Below, piece by piece: positions 1 to 12,871 of a stretch of DNA of 64,000 nt. Source of the stretch: Zeus faber (lineage: Eukaryota; Chordata; Actinopteri; Zeiformes; Zeidae); NCBI GenBank assembly GCA_960531495.1, contig OY482855.1, positions 2,852,001 through 2,916,000 of the forward strand. Reading direction: 5' to 3'. Numbering within the stretch: position 1 is the first letter of the stretch; each line of letters opens with the position of its first letter. Below the pieces are notes generated by a model. The model did no database searches. It was not told where the DNA came from and saw only the letters and a program-made list of their open reading frames with translations. A program made the translations under genes and the position numbers.

Positions 1-2080
1 ATTGAAAGAAAAAATGAAAGAATTAAAGAAAGATTGTAAGAAATATTGAAAGAAAGATTGAAAGATTGAAAGAAAGAAAGATTGAAAGAAAGAATGAAAG
101 AAAGATTGTAAGAAAGAATGAAGGTAAGAAAGAAATATTGAAAGATTGAAAGAAATATTGAAAGAAAGAAAGATTGAAAGTAAGAACGATTGAAAGAAAA
201 ATTGAAAGAAAGACTGAAAGCTTGAAAGAAAGAATGAAAGAAAGATTTTAAGAAAGGTTGAAAGACTGAAAGAAAGAATGAAAGAACGATTGAAAGAAAA
301 AATGAAAGAATGAAAGAAAGATTGAAAGATTGAAAGAAATATTGAAAGAAAGAGAGAATGAAAGTAAGAAAGATTGAAAGAAAGATTGAAAGTAATTAAG
401 ATTGAATGAAAGAATGAAAGAAAAAATGAAAGATTGAAAGATTGAAAGAAAGATTGAAAGAAAGATTTAAAAAAAGATTGAATGACTGAAAGAAAGAATG
501 AATAAAAGAATTAAAGAAAGGTTGAAAGATTGAAAGATTGAAAGTAAGATTGAAAGAAAGACTGAAAGAAAGAAAGTTTTAAAGAATGAAAGATTTAAAG
601 AAAGATTGAAAGACTAAAAGTAAGAATGAAAAAAAAGAATGAAAGAAAGATTGAAAAAAACAAAGATTGAAAGAAAGAAAAATTTATAGAAAGAATGAAA
701 GAAAGATTGAAAAAAGAAAGAAAGATTGAAAGAAAGATTGAAAGAAAGATTGAAAGAAAGAAAGATTGTAAGAAATATTGAAATAAAGATTGAAAGATTG
801 AAAGAAAGAATAAAAGAAAGATTGAAAGAAAGATTGAAAAAAGAAAGATTGAAAGAAAGATTGAAAGAAAGATTGAAAGACTGAAGGAAAGTATGAAAGA
901 AAGTTGGAAAGAAAGATTGAAAGTAAGAAAGATTGAAAGAAATATTGAAAGAGAGATTGAAAGATTGAAAGAAAGAATGAAAGAAAGATTGAAAGAAAGA
1001 TTGAAAGAAAGAATGAAACAAAGATTGAAATAAAGAATGAAAGATAGATTGAAAGAAAGATTGAAAGAAAGATTGAAAGAAAGAAAGATTGAAAGATTGA
1101 ATGATTGAAAGAAAGACTGAAAGAAAGAATGACAGATTGAAAGATTGAAAGAAAGAATGAAAGAAAGATTGAAAAAAAGATTGAAAGACTGAAAGAAAGA
1201 ATGAAAGAAAGATTGAAAGATTAAACAATTGAAAGAAAGATTGCAAGAAAGATTGAAAAAAGAAAGATTGAAAGAAAGAATGAAAGAAAGATTGAAAGAA
1301 ATAACAAAAGAAAGATTGAAAGAAATAATGAAAGAAAGATTGAACGATTGGAAGAAAGAATGAAAGAAAGATTGAAAGATTGAAATATTGAAAGAAAGAA
1401 GGAAAGAAAGATTGAAAGATTGAAAGAAAGATTGAAAGAAAGATTGAAAGATTGAAAGATTGAAAGAAAGAATGAAAGAATGAAAGAAAGATGGAAAGAA
1501 AGAAAGATTGAAAGAAATAACAAAAGAAAAATTGAAAGAAAGATGGAAAGAAAGAAAGATTGAAAGAAATAACAAAAGAAAGATTGAAAGAAAGAATGAA
1601 AGATAGATTGAACGATTGGAAGAAATATTGAAAGATAGAAAAATTAAAAGTAAGAAAGATTGAAAGAAAGAATGAAAGAAAGATTGAACGATTGAAAGAT
1701 TGAAAGAAAGATTGAATGTTTGAAAGAAAGATTGAAAGTATTAAAGATCGAAAGAAATATTTAAAGAAAGATTGAAAGATTGAAAGAAAGAATGAAATAA
1801 CGATTGAAAGAAAGAATGTAAGAATGAAAGAAAAATTGAAAGATTGAAAGAAATATTGAAAGAAAGAGAGATTGAAAGATTAAAAGATTGAAAGAAAGAT
1901 TGAAAGTTATGAAGTTTGAAAGAAAGAATGAAGGAAAAACTGAAAGATTGAAAGACTGAAATAATGAATGAAAGAAAGATTGATAGATTGAATGAAAAAA
2001 TGAAAAACTTAAAGAAAGATTGAAAGAAATATTGAAAGATAGATTGAAAGATTGAAAGAAAGAAAGATTGAAAGAAAGAA
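1..2080 (+). repeat. Higher-order block A, copy 1 (truncated by the window start)
   Basis: This block shares an ordered series of rare variants with 5,436-7,480 and about 9,349-11,330. The series includes GAAGGTAAG (123), AAAGCTTGAAAG (near 220), GATTTTAAGAAAGG, a CTAAAAGTAAGAATG tract near 615, the TAAACAATTG box (1,222), ATTAAAGATCG (near 1,740) and TTATGAAG (near 1,907). The offset to copy 2 is 5,435 bp at the left and 5,402 bp at the right, so small internal length changes total 33 bp. The right limit is approximate. Confidence 0.8.
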
Positions 2081-5000
2081 TGAAAGAAAGATTGTAAGAA
2101 TGAATGAAAGTAAGAAAGAAAGATTGAAAGATTGAAAGAAATATTGAAAGAAAGAAAGATTGAAAGTAAGAAGGATTGAAAGAAAGATTGAAAGAAAGAT
2201 TGAAAGCTTGAAAAAAGATTGAAAGAAAGATTTTAAGAAAGGTTGAAAGACTGAAAGAAAGAATGAAAGATTGAAAGAAAGAATGAAAGAACGATTGAAA
2301 GAAAGAATGGAAGAATGAAAGAAAGATTGAAAGATTGAAAGAAATATTGAAAGAAAGAGAGAATGAAAGTAAGAAAGATTGAAAGAAAGATTGAAAGTAA
2401 TAAAGATTGAAAGAAAGAATGAAAGAAAAATTGAAAGATTGATAGATTGAAAGAAATATTGAAAGAGAGATTGAAAGATTGAAAGAAAGAATGAAAGAAA
2501 GATTGAAAGAAAGAATGAAACAAAGATTGAAATAAAGAATGAAAGATAGATTGAAAGAAAGATTGAAAGAAAGAAAGATTGAAAGATTGAATGATTGAAA
2601 GAAAGACTGAAAGAAAGAATAACAGATTGAAAGATTGAAAGAAAGAATGAAAGAAAGATTGAAAAAAAGATTGAAAGATTAAACAATTGAAAGAAAGATT
2701 GCAAAAAAGATTGAAAAAAGAAAGATTGAAAGAAAGAATGAAAGAAAGATTGAAAGAAATAACAAAAGAAAGATTGAAAGAAATAATTAAAGAAAGATTG
2801 AACGATTGGAAGAAAGAATGAACGAAAGATTGAAAGATTGAAATATTGAAAGAAAGAAGGAAAGAAAGATTGAAAGATTGAAAGAAAGATTGAAAGATTG
2901 AAAGATTGAAAGAAAGAATGAAAGAATGAAAGAAAGATGGAAAGAAAGAAAGATTGAAAGAAATAACAAAAGAAAGATTGAAAGAAAGATGGAAAGAAAG
3001 AAAGATTGAAAGAAATAACAAAAAAAAGATTGAAAGAAAGAATGAAAGAAAGATTGAACGATTGGAAGAAAATATTGAAAGATAGAAAAATTAAAAGTAA
3101 GAAAGATTGAAAGAAAGAATGAAAGAAAGATTGAAATAAAGATTGAATGTTTGAAAGAAAGATTGAAAGTATTAAAGATCGAAAGAAATATTTAAAGAAA
3201 GATTGAAAGATGGAAAGAAAGAATGAAATAACGATTGAAAGAAAGAATGAAAGAATGAAAGAAAAATTGAAAGATTGAAAGAAATATTGAAAGAAAGAGA
3301 GATTGAAAGATTAAAAGATTGAAAGAAAGATTGAAGGAAAAACTGAAAGATTGAAAGACTGAAATAATGAATGAAAGAAAGATTGATAGATTGAATGAAA
3401 AAATGAAAAACTTAAAGAAAGATTGAAAGAAATATTGAAAGATAGATTGAAAGTTTGAAAGAAAGAAAGATTGAAAGAAAGAATGAAAGAAAAATTGTAA
3501 GAAAGAATGAAAGTAAGAAAGAAAGATTGAAAGATTGAAAGAAATATTGAAAGAAAGAATGAAAGAAAGATTGAAAAAAAGATTGAAAGATTGAAAGAAA
3601 GATTGAAAGAAAGATTGAAAGCTTGAAAAAAGATTGAAAGAAAGATTTTAAGAAAGGTTGAAAGACTGAAAGAAAGAATGAAAGAACGATTGAAAGAAAG
3701 AATGAAAGAATGAAAGAAAGATTGAAAGATTGAAAGAAATATTGAAAGAAAGAGAGAATGAAAGTAAGAAAGATTGAAAGAAAGATTGAAAGTAATAAAG
3801 ATTGAAAGAAAGAATGAAAGAAAAATTGAAAGATTGATAGATTGAAAGAAAGATTGAAAGAAAGATTTAAAGAAAGATTGAAAGACTGAAAGAAAGAATG
3901 AATAAAATAATTAAAGAAAGATTGATGGTTTGAAAGATTGAAAGAAAGATTGAAAAAAAGATTGAAAAAAAGAAAAATTGAAAGAAAGATTGAAAGAAAT
4001 ATGAAAGACTGAAGGAAAGAATGAAAGAAAGATGGAAAGAAAGATTGAAAAAAAAGAAAGATATAAAGATAGAATAAAAGAAAGATTGAAAGAAAGATTG
4101 AAAGTATTTAAGATCGAAAGAAATATTTAAAGAAAGATTGAAATATTGAAAGAAAGAATGAAATAACGATTGAAAGAAAGAATGAAAGAATGAAAGAAAA
4201 ATTGAAAGATTGAAAGAAATATTGAAAGAAAGAGAGATTGAAAGATTAAAAGATTGAAAGAAAGATTGAAAGTTATGAAGTTTGAAAGAAAGAATGAAGG
4301 AAAAACTGAAAGATTGAAAGACTGAAATAATGAATGAAAGAAAGATTGATAGATTGAATAAAAAAATGAAAAACCTAAAGAAAGATTGAACGAAATATTG
4401 AAAGATAGATTGAAAGATTGAAAGAAAGAAAGATTGAAAGAAAGAATGAAATAAAGATTGTAAGAAAGAATGAAAGTAAGAAAGAAAGATTGAAAGATTG
4501 AAAGAAAGAATGAAAGAAAGATTGAAAAAAAGATTGAAAGATTGAAAGAAAGATTGAAAGAAAGATTGAAAGCTTGAAAAAAGATTGAAAGAAAGATTTT
4601 AAGAAAGGTTGAAAGACTGAAAGAAAGAATGAAAGAACGATTGAAAGAATGAAAGAATGAAAGAAAGATTGAAAGATTGAAAGAAATATTGAAAGTAATT
4701 AAGATTGAAAGAAAGAATGAAAGAAAAATTGAAAGATTGATAGATTGAAAGAAATATTGAAAGAAAGATTTAAAGAAAGATTGAAAGACTGAAAGAAAGA
4801 ATGAATAAAAGAATTAAAGAAAGATTGAAGGTTTGAAAGATTGAAAGAAAGACTGAAAGAAAGAATGAAAGAAAGAATGAAAGAAAGATTGAAAGATTGA
4901 AAGATTGAAAGAAAGAATGAAAGATTGAAAGAAAGATTGAAAGATTGAAAGAAAGATTGAAAGATCGAAAGAAATATTGAAAGAAAGAGAATTTGAAAGT

Positions 5001-5435
5001 AAGAAAGATTGAAAGAAAGATTGAAAGTAATAAATATTGAAAGAAAGAATAAAAGAAAAATTGAAAGATTGAAAGATTGAAAGATTGAAAGAAAGATTGA
5101 AAGAAAGATTTAAAGAAAATTGAAAGACTGAAAGTAAGAATGAAAGAAAGATTGAAAGTTTGAAAGAAAGAATGAAAGAATTAAAGAAAGATTTGAACGA
5201 AATATTGAAAGAAAGAATGAAAGATTGAAAGAAAGAATGAAAGAAATACTGAAAGAAAGAAAGATTGAAAGTAAGAACGATTGAAAGAAAGATTTATAGA
5301 AAGATTGAAAGACTGAAAGAAAGAATGAAAGATTGAAAGAAATATTGAAAGAAAGAGAGATTGAAAGATTAAAAGATTGAAAGAAAGATTGAAAGTAATA
5401 AAGATTGAAAGAAAGAATGGAGGAATAATTGAAAG
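2081..5435 (+). repeat. Array segment of rearranged block-A fragments
   Basis: No gene is visible. The segment consists of pieces of block A in shuffled order. AAAGCTTGAAAAAAG followed by GATTTTAAGAAAGG recurs near 2,204, 3,620 and 4,570. ATTAAAGATCG or a close variant recurs near 3,170 and 4,110. A TAAACAATTG box lies at 2,680. From about 4,963 the sequence GATCGAAAGAAATATTG and what follows, down to GAATGGAGGAATAATTG near 5,418, reappears near 8,072 and 8,836, so this part is a paralogue of the 764-bp duplication further right. Confidence 0.75.
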
Positions 5436-7480
5436 ATTGAAAGAAAAAATGAAAGAATTAAAGAAAGATTGTAAGAAATATTGAAAGAAAGATTGAAAGA
5501 TTGAAAGAAAAAAAGATTGAAAGAAAGAATGAAAGAAAGATTGTAAGAAAGAATGAAGGTAAGAAAGAAATATTGAAAGATTGAAAGAAATATTGAAAGA
5601 AAGAAAGATTGAAAGTAAGAATGATTGAAAGAAAGATTGAAAGAAAGACTGAAAGCTTGAAAGAAAGAATGAAAGAAAGATTTTAAGAAAGGTTGAAAGA
5701 CTGAAAGAAAGAATTAAAGATTGAAAGAAAGAATGAAAGAACGATTGTAAGAAAAAATGAAAGAATGAAAGAGAGATTGAAAGATTGAAAGAAATATTGA
5801 AAGAAAGAGAGAATGAAAGTAAGAAAGAAAGATTGAAAGTAATTAAGATTGAATGAAAGAATGAAAGAAAAAATGAAAGATTGAAAGATTGAAAGAAAGA
5901 TTGAAAGAAAGATTTAAAAAAAGATTGAATGACTGAAAGAAAGAATGAATAAAAGAATTAAAGAAAGGCTGAAAGATTGAAAGATTGAAAGTAAGATTGA
6001 AAGAAAGAAAGTTTTAAAGAATGAAAGATTTAAAGAAAGATTGAAAGACTAAAAGTAAGAATGAAAAAAAAGAATGAAAGAAAGATTGAAAAAAACAAAG
6101 ATTGAAAGAAAGAAAAATTTATAGAAAGAATGAAAGAAAGATTGAAAAAAGAAAGAACGATTGAAAGAAAGATTGAAAGAAAGATTGAAAGAAAGAAAGA
6201 TTGAAAGAAATATTGAAATAAAGATTGAAAGCTTGAAAAAAAGAATAAAAGAAAGATTGAAAGAAAGATTGAAAAAAGAAAGATTGAAAGAAAGATTGAG
6301 AGAAAGATTGAAAGACTGAAGGAAAGTATGAAAGAAACTTGGAAAGAAAGATTGAAAGTAAGAAAGATTGAAAGAAATATTGAAAGAGAGATTGAAAGAT
6401 TGAAAGAAAGAATGAAAGAAAGATTGAAAGAAAGATTGAAAGAAAGAATGAAACAAAGATTGAAATAAAGAATGAAAGATAGATTGAAGGAAGATTGGAA
6501 GAAAGATTGAAAGAAAGAAAGATTGAAAGATTGAATGATTGAAAGAAAGACTGAAAGAAAGAATGACAGAATGAAAGATTGAAAGAAAGAATGAAAGAAA
6601 GATTGAAAAAAAGATTGAAAGATTAAACAATTGAAAGAAAGATTGCAAGAAAGATTGAAAAAAGAAAGATTGAAAGAAAGAATGAAAGAAAGATTGAAAG
6701 AAATAACAAAAGAAAGATTGAAAGAAATAATGAAAGAAAGATTGAACGATTGGAAGAAAGAATGAAAGAAAGATTGAAAGTTTGAAATATTGAAAGAAAG
6801 AAGGAAAGAAAGATTGAAAGATTGAAAGAAAGATTGAAAGAAAGATTGAAAGATTGAAAGATTGAAAGAAAGAATGAAAGAATGAAAGAAAGATGGAAAG
6901 AAAGAAAGATTGAAAGAAATAACAAAAGAAAGATTGAAAGAAAGATGGAAAGAAAGAAAGATTGAAAGAAATAACAAATGAAAGATTGAAAGAAAGAATG
7001 AAAGAAAGATTGAACGATTGGAAGAAAATATTGAACGATAGAAAAATTAAAAGTAAGAAAGATTGAAAGAAAGAATGAAAGAAAGATTGAAAGATTGAAA
7101 GATTGAAAGAAAGATTGAATGTTTGAAAAAAAGATTGAAAGTATTAAAGATCGAAAGAATTATTTAAAGAAAGAGTGAAAGATTGAAAGAAAGAATGAAA
7201 TAACGATTGAAAGAAAGAATGAAAGAATGAAAGAAAAATTGAAAGATTGAAAGAAATATTGAAAGAAAGAGAGATTGAAAGATTAAAAGATTGAAAGAAA
7301 GATTGAAAGTTATGAAGTTTGAAAGAAAGAATGAAGGAAAAACTGAAAGATTGAAAGACTGAAATAATGAATGAAAGAAAGATTGATAGATTGAATGAAA
7401 AAATGAAAAACTTAAAGAAAGATTGAAAGAAATATTGAATGATAGATTGAAAGATTGAAAGAAAGAAAGATTGAAAGAAA
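5436..7480 (+). repeat. Higher-order block A, copy 2
   Basis: This copy carries the same landmark order as copy 1: GGTAAG at 5,558, the CTAAAAGTAAGAATG tract near 6,050, the TAAACAATTG box at 6,624, ATTAAAGATCG near 7,145, TTATGAAG near 7,310. The offset to copy 3 is 3,913 bp at the left, 3,881 bp in the middle and about 3,869 bp further right, so copy 3 is progressively shorter. Boundaries are estimated to within some tens of bases. Confidence 0.8.
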
Positions 7481-7892
7481 GAATGAAAGAAAGATTGTAA
7501 GAAAGAATGAAAGTAAGAAAGAAAGATTGAAAGATTGAAAGAAATATTGAAAGAAAGAATGAAAGAAAGATTGAAAAAAAGATTGAAAGATTGAAAGAAA
7601 GATTGAAAGAAAGATTGAAAGCTTGAAAAAAGATTGAAAGAAAGATTTTAAGAAAGGTTGAAAGACTGAAAGAAAGAATGAAAGATTGAAAGAAAGAATG
7701 AAAGAACGATTGAAAGAAAGAATGAAAGAATGAAAGAAAGATTGAAAGATTGAAAGAAATATTGAAAGAAAGAGAGAATGAAAGTAAGAAAGATTGAAAG
7801 AAAGATTGAAAGTAATAAAGATTGAAAGAAAGAATGAAAGAAAAATTGTAAGATTGATAGATTGAAAGAAAGATTGAAAGAAAGATTTAAAG

Positions 7893-9316
7893 AAAGATTG
7901 AAAGACTGAAAGAAAGAATGAATAAAAGAATTAAAGAAAGATTGAAGGTTTGAAAGATTGAAAGAAAGATTGAAAGAAAGATTGAAAAAAAGATTGAAAA
8001 AAAGAAAAATTGAAAGAAAGATTGAAAGAAATATTGAAAGACTGAAGGAAAGAATGAAAGAAAGATTGAAAGATCGAAAGAAATATTGAAAGAAAGAGAA
8101 TTTGAAAGTAAGAAAGATTGAAAGAAAGATTGAAAGTAATAAATATTGAAAGAAAGAATAAAAGAAAAATTGAAAGATTGAAAGATTGAAAGATTGAAAG
8201 AAAGATTGAAAGAAAGATTTAAAGAAAATTGAAAGACTGAAAGTAAGAATGAAAGAAAGATTGAAAGTTTGAAAGAAAGAATGAAAGAATTAAAGAAAGA
8301 TTTGAACGAAATATTGAAAGAAAGAATGAAAGATTGAAAGAAAGAATGAAAGAAATACTGAAAGAAAGAAAGATTGAAAGTAAGAACGATTGAAAGAAAG
8401 ATTTATAGAAAGATTGACAGACTGAAAGAAAGAATGAAAGATTGAAAGAAATATTGAAAGAAAGAGAGATTGAAAGATTAAAAGATTGAAAGAAAGATTG
8501 AAAGTAATAAAGATTGAAAGAAAGAATGGAGGAATAATTGAAAGATTGAAAGAAAAAATGAAAGAATTAAAGAAAGATTGTAAGAAATATTGAAAGAAAG
8601 ATTGAAAGATTGAAAGAAAAAAAGATTGAAAGAAAGAATGAAAGAAAGATTGTAAGAAAGATTGAAAGACTGAAAGAAAGAATGAATAAAAGAATTAAAG
8701 AAAGATTGAAGGTTTGAAAGATTGAAAGAAAGATTGAAAGAAAGATTGAAAAAAAGATTGAAAAAAAGAAAAATTGAAAGAAAGATTGAAAGAAATATTG
8801 AAAGACTGAAGGAAAGAATGAAAGAAAGATTGAAAGATCGAAAGAAATATTGAAAGAAAGAGAATTTGAAAGTAAGAAAGATTGAAAGAAAGATTGAAAG
8901 TAATAAATATTGAAAGAAAGAATAAAAGAAAAATTGAAAGATTGAAAGATTGAAAGATTGAAAGAAAGATTGAAAGAAAGATTTAAAGAAAATTGAAAGA
9001 CTGAAAGTAAGAATGAAAGAAAGATTGAAAGTTTGAAAGAAAGAATGAAAGAATTAAAGAAAGATTTGAACGAAATATTGAAAGAAAGAATGAAAGATTG
9101 AAAGAAAGAATGAAAGAAATACTGAAAGAAAGAAAGATTGAAAGTAAGAACGATTGAAAGAAAGATTTATAGAAAGATTGAAAGACTGAAAGAAAGAATG
9201 AAAGATTGAAAGAAATATTGAAAGAAAGAGAGATTGAAAGATTAAAAGATTGAAAGAAAGATTGAAAGTAATAAAGATTGAAAGAAAGAATGGAGGAATA
9301 ATTGAAAGATTGAAAG
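7893..9316 (+). repeat. 764-bp tandem duplication (7,893-8,552 and 8,657-9,316)
   Basis: Two copies of about 660 bp lie 764 bp apart. Matching landmarks include GGTTTGAAAG, GATCGAAAG (8,072 and 8,836), GAGAATTTGAAAG, GATTTGAACGAAATATTG and GAATGGAGGAATAATTG. Similarity starts after a divergent left flank and ends where copy 1 reads GATTGAAAGAAAAAATG and copy 2 reads GATTGAAAGACTGAAATAATG. A third, non-adjacent copy of the inner part is at about 4,963-5,450. No coding content is seen. Confidence 0.85.
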
Positions 9317-9348
9317 ACTGAAATAATGAATGAAAGAAAGATTGATAG

Positions 9349-11330
9349 ATTGAATGAAAAAATGAAAAACTTAAAGAAAGATTGAAAGAAATATTGAATG
9401 ATAGATTGAAAGATTGAAAGAAAGAAAGATTGAAAGAAAGAATGAAAGAAAGATTGTAAGAAATAATGAAGGTAAGAAAGAAATATTGAAAGATTGAAAG
9501 AAATATTGAAAGAAAGAAAGATTGAAAGTAAGAACGATTGAAAGAAAGACTGAAAGCTTGAAAGAAAGAATGAAAGAAAGATTTTAAGAAAGGTTGAAAG
9601 ACTGAAAGAAAGAATTAAAGATTGAAAGAAAGAATGAAAGAACGATTGTAAGAAAAAATGAAAGAATGAAAGAGAGATTGAAAGATTGAAAGAAATATTG
9701 AAAGAAAGAGAGAATGAAAGTAAGAAAGAAAGATTGAAAGTAATTAAGATTGAATGAAAGAATGAAAGAAAAAATGAAAGATTGAAAGAAAGATTTAAAA
9801 AAAGATTGAATGACTGAAAGAAAGAATGAATAAAAGAATTAAAGAAAGGTTGAAAGATTGAAAGATTGAAAGTAAGATTGAAAGAAAGAAAGTTTTAAAG
9901 AATGAAAGATTTAAAGAAAGATTGAAAGACTAAAAGTAAGAATGAAAAAAAAGAATGAAAGAAAGATTGAAAAAAACAAAGATTGAAAGAAAGAAAAATT
10001 TATAGAAAGAATGAAAGAAAGATTGAAAAAAGAAAGAAAGATTGAAAGAAAGATTGAAAGAAAGATTGAAAGAAAGAAAGATTGAAAGAAATATTGAAAT
10101 AAAGATTGAAAGCTTGAAAAAAAGAATAAAAGAAAGATTGAAAGAAAGATTGAAAAAAGAAAGATTGAAAGAAAGATTGAAAGAAAGATTGAAAGACTGA
10201 AGGAAAGTATGAAAGAAACTTGGAAAGAAAGATTGAAAGTAAGAAAGATTGAAAGAAATATTGAAAGAGAGATTGAAAGATTGAAAGAAAGAATGAAAGA
10301 AAGATTGAAAGAAAGATTGAAAGAAAGAATGAAACAAAGATTGAAATAAAGAATGAAAGATAGATTGAAGGAAGATTGAAAGAAAGATTGAAAGAAAGAA
10401 AGATTGAAAGATTGAATGATTGAAAGAAAGACTGAAAGAAAGAATGACAGATTGAAAGATTGAAAGAAAGAATGAAAGAAAGATTGAAAAAAAGATTGAA
10501 AGATTAAACAATTGAAAGAAAGATTGCAAGAAAGATAGAAAAAAGAAAGATTGAAAGAAAGAATGAAAGAAAGATTGAAAGAAATAACAAAAGAAAGATT
10601 GAAAGAAATAATGAAAGAAAGATTCAACGATTGGAAGAAAGAATGAAAGAAAGATTGAAAGTTTGAAATATTGAAAGAAAGAAGGAAAGAAAGATTGAAA
10701 GATTGAAAGAAAGATTGAAAGATTGAAAGATTGAAAGAAAGAATGAAAGAATGAAAGAAAGATGGAAAGAAAGAAAGATTGAAAGAAATAACAAAAGAAA
10801 GATTGAAAGAAAGATGGAAAGAAAGAAAGATTGAAAGAAATAACAAATGAAAGATTGAAAGAAAGATTGAACGATTGGAAGAAAATATTGAACGATAGAA
10901 AAATTAAAAGTAAGAAAGATTGAAAGAAAGAATGAAAGAAAGATTGAAAGATTGAAAGATTGAAAGAAAGATTGAATGTTTGAAAAAAAGATTGAAAGTA
11001 TTAAAGATCGAAAGAAATATTTAAAGAAAGAGTGAAAGATTGAAAGAAAGAATGAAATAACGATTGAAAGAAAGAATGAAAGAATGAAAGAAAAATTGAA
11101 AGATTGAAAGAAATATTGAAAGAAAGAGAGATTGAAAGATTAAAAGATTGAAAGAAAGATTGAAAGTTATGAAGTTTGAAAGAAAGAATGAAGGAAAAAC
11201 TGAAAGATTGAAAGACTGAAATAATGAATGAAAGAAAGATTGATAGATTGAATGAAAAAATGAAAAACTTAAAGAAAGATTGAAAGAAATATTGAATGAT
11301 AGATTGAAAGATTGAAAGAAAGAAAGATTG
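9349..11330 (+). repeat. Higher-order block A, copy 3
   Basis: This copy is collinear with 5,436-7,480 and 1-2,080. Landmarks are GGTAAG at 9,471, the CTAAAAGTAAGAATG tract near 9,931, the TAAACAATTG box at 10,505, ATTAAAGATCG near 11,000 and TTATGAAG near 11,167. It is more similar to copy 2 than to copy 1: both share a GCTTGAAAAAAAG variant (near 6,229 and 10,109), which suggests that copies 2 and 3 separated more recently. Confidence 0.8.
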
Positions 11331-12871
11331 AAAGAAAGAATGAAAGATTGAAAGATTGAAAGAAATATTGAAAGAAAGAGAGAATGAAAGTAAGAAAGAT
11401 TGAAAGAAAGATTGAAAGTAATAAAGATTGAAAGAAAGAATGAAAGAAAAATTGTAAGATTGATAGATTGAAAGAAAGATTGAAAGAAAGATTGAAAGAC
11501 TGAAAGAAAGAATGAATAAAAGAATTAAAGAAAGATTGAAGGTTTGAAAGATTGAAAGAAAGATTGAAAAAAAGATTGAAAAAAAGAAAAATTGAAAGAA
11601 AGATTGAAAGAAATATTGAAAGACTGAAGGAAAGAATGAAAGAAAGATGGAAAGAAAGATTGAATAAAAAGAAAGATTTAAAGGTAGAATAAAAGAAAGA
11701 TTGAAAGAAAGATTGAAAAAAGAAAGAAAGATTGAAAGATTGAAAGAAATATTGAAAGACAGAAAGATTGAAAGAAACAATGAAAGAAAGATTGAAAGAT
11801 TAAAAGAAAGAATGAGAGAAAGATTGAAAGATTGAAATATTGAAAGAAAGAATGAAAGAAAGATTCAAAGATTGAAAGAAAGATTGAAAGATTGAAAGAT
11901 TGAAATAAAGATTGAACGTTTGAAAGAAAGATTGGAAGAAAGATTTAAAGAAAGAAAGATTGAAAGTAAGAAAGATTGAAAGAAATTATCAAAGAAAGGT
12001 TGAAAGATTGAAAGAAAGAATGAAAGAAAGATTGAAAGAAAGATTGAAAGAAAGATTGAAAGTAATAAAGATTGAAAGAAAGAATGAAAGAAAAATTGAA
12101 AGATTGAAAGAAAGATTGAAAGATTGAAAGAAAGATTGAAAGAAAGATTGAAAGATTGAAAGAAAGAATGAAAGAAAGATTGAAAGAAAGATTGAAATAA
12201 AGATTGAAAGACTGAAGGAAAGAATGAAAGAAAGATGGAAAGAAAGATTGAAAGAAAGAAAGATTGAAAGAAAGATAGATTGAAAGAAATATTGAAAGAA
12301 AGATTGAAAGATTGAAAGAAAGAATGAAAGAAAGATTGAAAGACTGAAAGATTGAAAGATTGAAAGAAAGAATGAAAGAAAGACTGAAAGATTGAAAGAA
12401 AAATTGAAAGAAAGATTGAAAGATTGAAAGATTGAAAGAAAGTTTGAAAGTTTGAAAGAAAGATTGAAAGACAGAAAGAAAGATTGCAAGAAAGATTGAA
12501 AAAAAAGAACGATTTAAAGATACAATAAAAGAAAGATTGAAAAAAGAAAGAAAGATTGAAATATTGAAAGAAATATTGAAATACAGAAAGATTGAAAGAA
12601 ACAATGAAAGAAAGATTGAAAGATTAAAAGAAAGAATGAAAGAAAGATTGAAAGAAAGATTGAAAGAAAGATTGAAAGAAAGATTGAAAGAAAGATTGAA
12701 AGAAAGATTGAAAGAAAGAAAGATTGAAAGAAAGAATGAAACAAAGATTGAAATAAAGAATGAAAGAAAGATTGAAAGAAAGATAGAAAGAAAGATTGAA
12801 AGAAAGAAAGATTGAAAGATTGAAAGAAAGAATGAATAAAAGATTTAGAGAAAGATTGAAAGATTGAAAAA
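11331..12871 (+). repeat. Transition zone between block A and the 1.7/4-kb unit family
   Basis: No gene is visible. Block-A landmarks stop and a new family appears, marked by GACAGAAAG followed by GAAACAATGAAAG (near 11,758 and 12,592), GATTTAAAGATAGAATAAAAG-type tracts and GAATGAAACAAAG (near 12,737). The zone is array sequence without a clear complete higher-order unit. Confidence 0.7.
12646..12717 (+). repeat. Perfect six-copy run of the 12-mer GATTGAAAGAAA
   Basis: GATTG starts at 12,646, 12,658, 12,670, 12,682, 12,694 and 12,706, giving six uninterrupted 12-bp units. It is the longest perfect run of this 12-mer that I noticed. It is a likely slippage-prone site within the otherwise degenerate array. 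Confidence 0.9.

Noticed and set aside
1-400. Telomeric repeat at the window edge
   Set aside because: The base words are GAAA/GATT, not TTAGGG or another known telomere unit, and the variation and higher-order structure do not fit a telomere.
12537-12815. Plus-strand Lys/Glu/Arg-rich frames (KERLKER, KIERK) resembling charged single alpha-helices
   Set aside because: They are direct translations of the 12-mer lattice in the one frame where TGA is avoided. No promoter, splice or domain evidence supports a gene.
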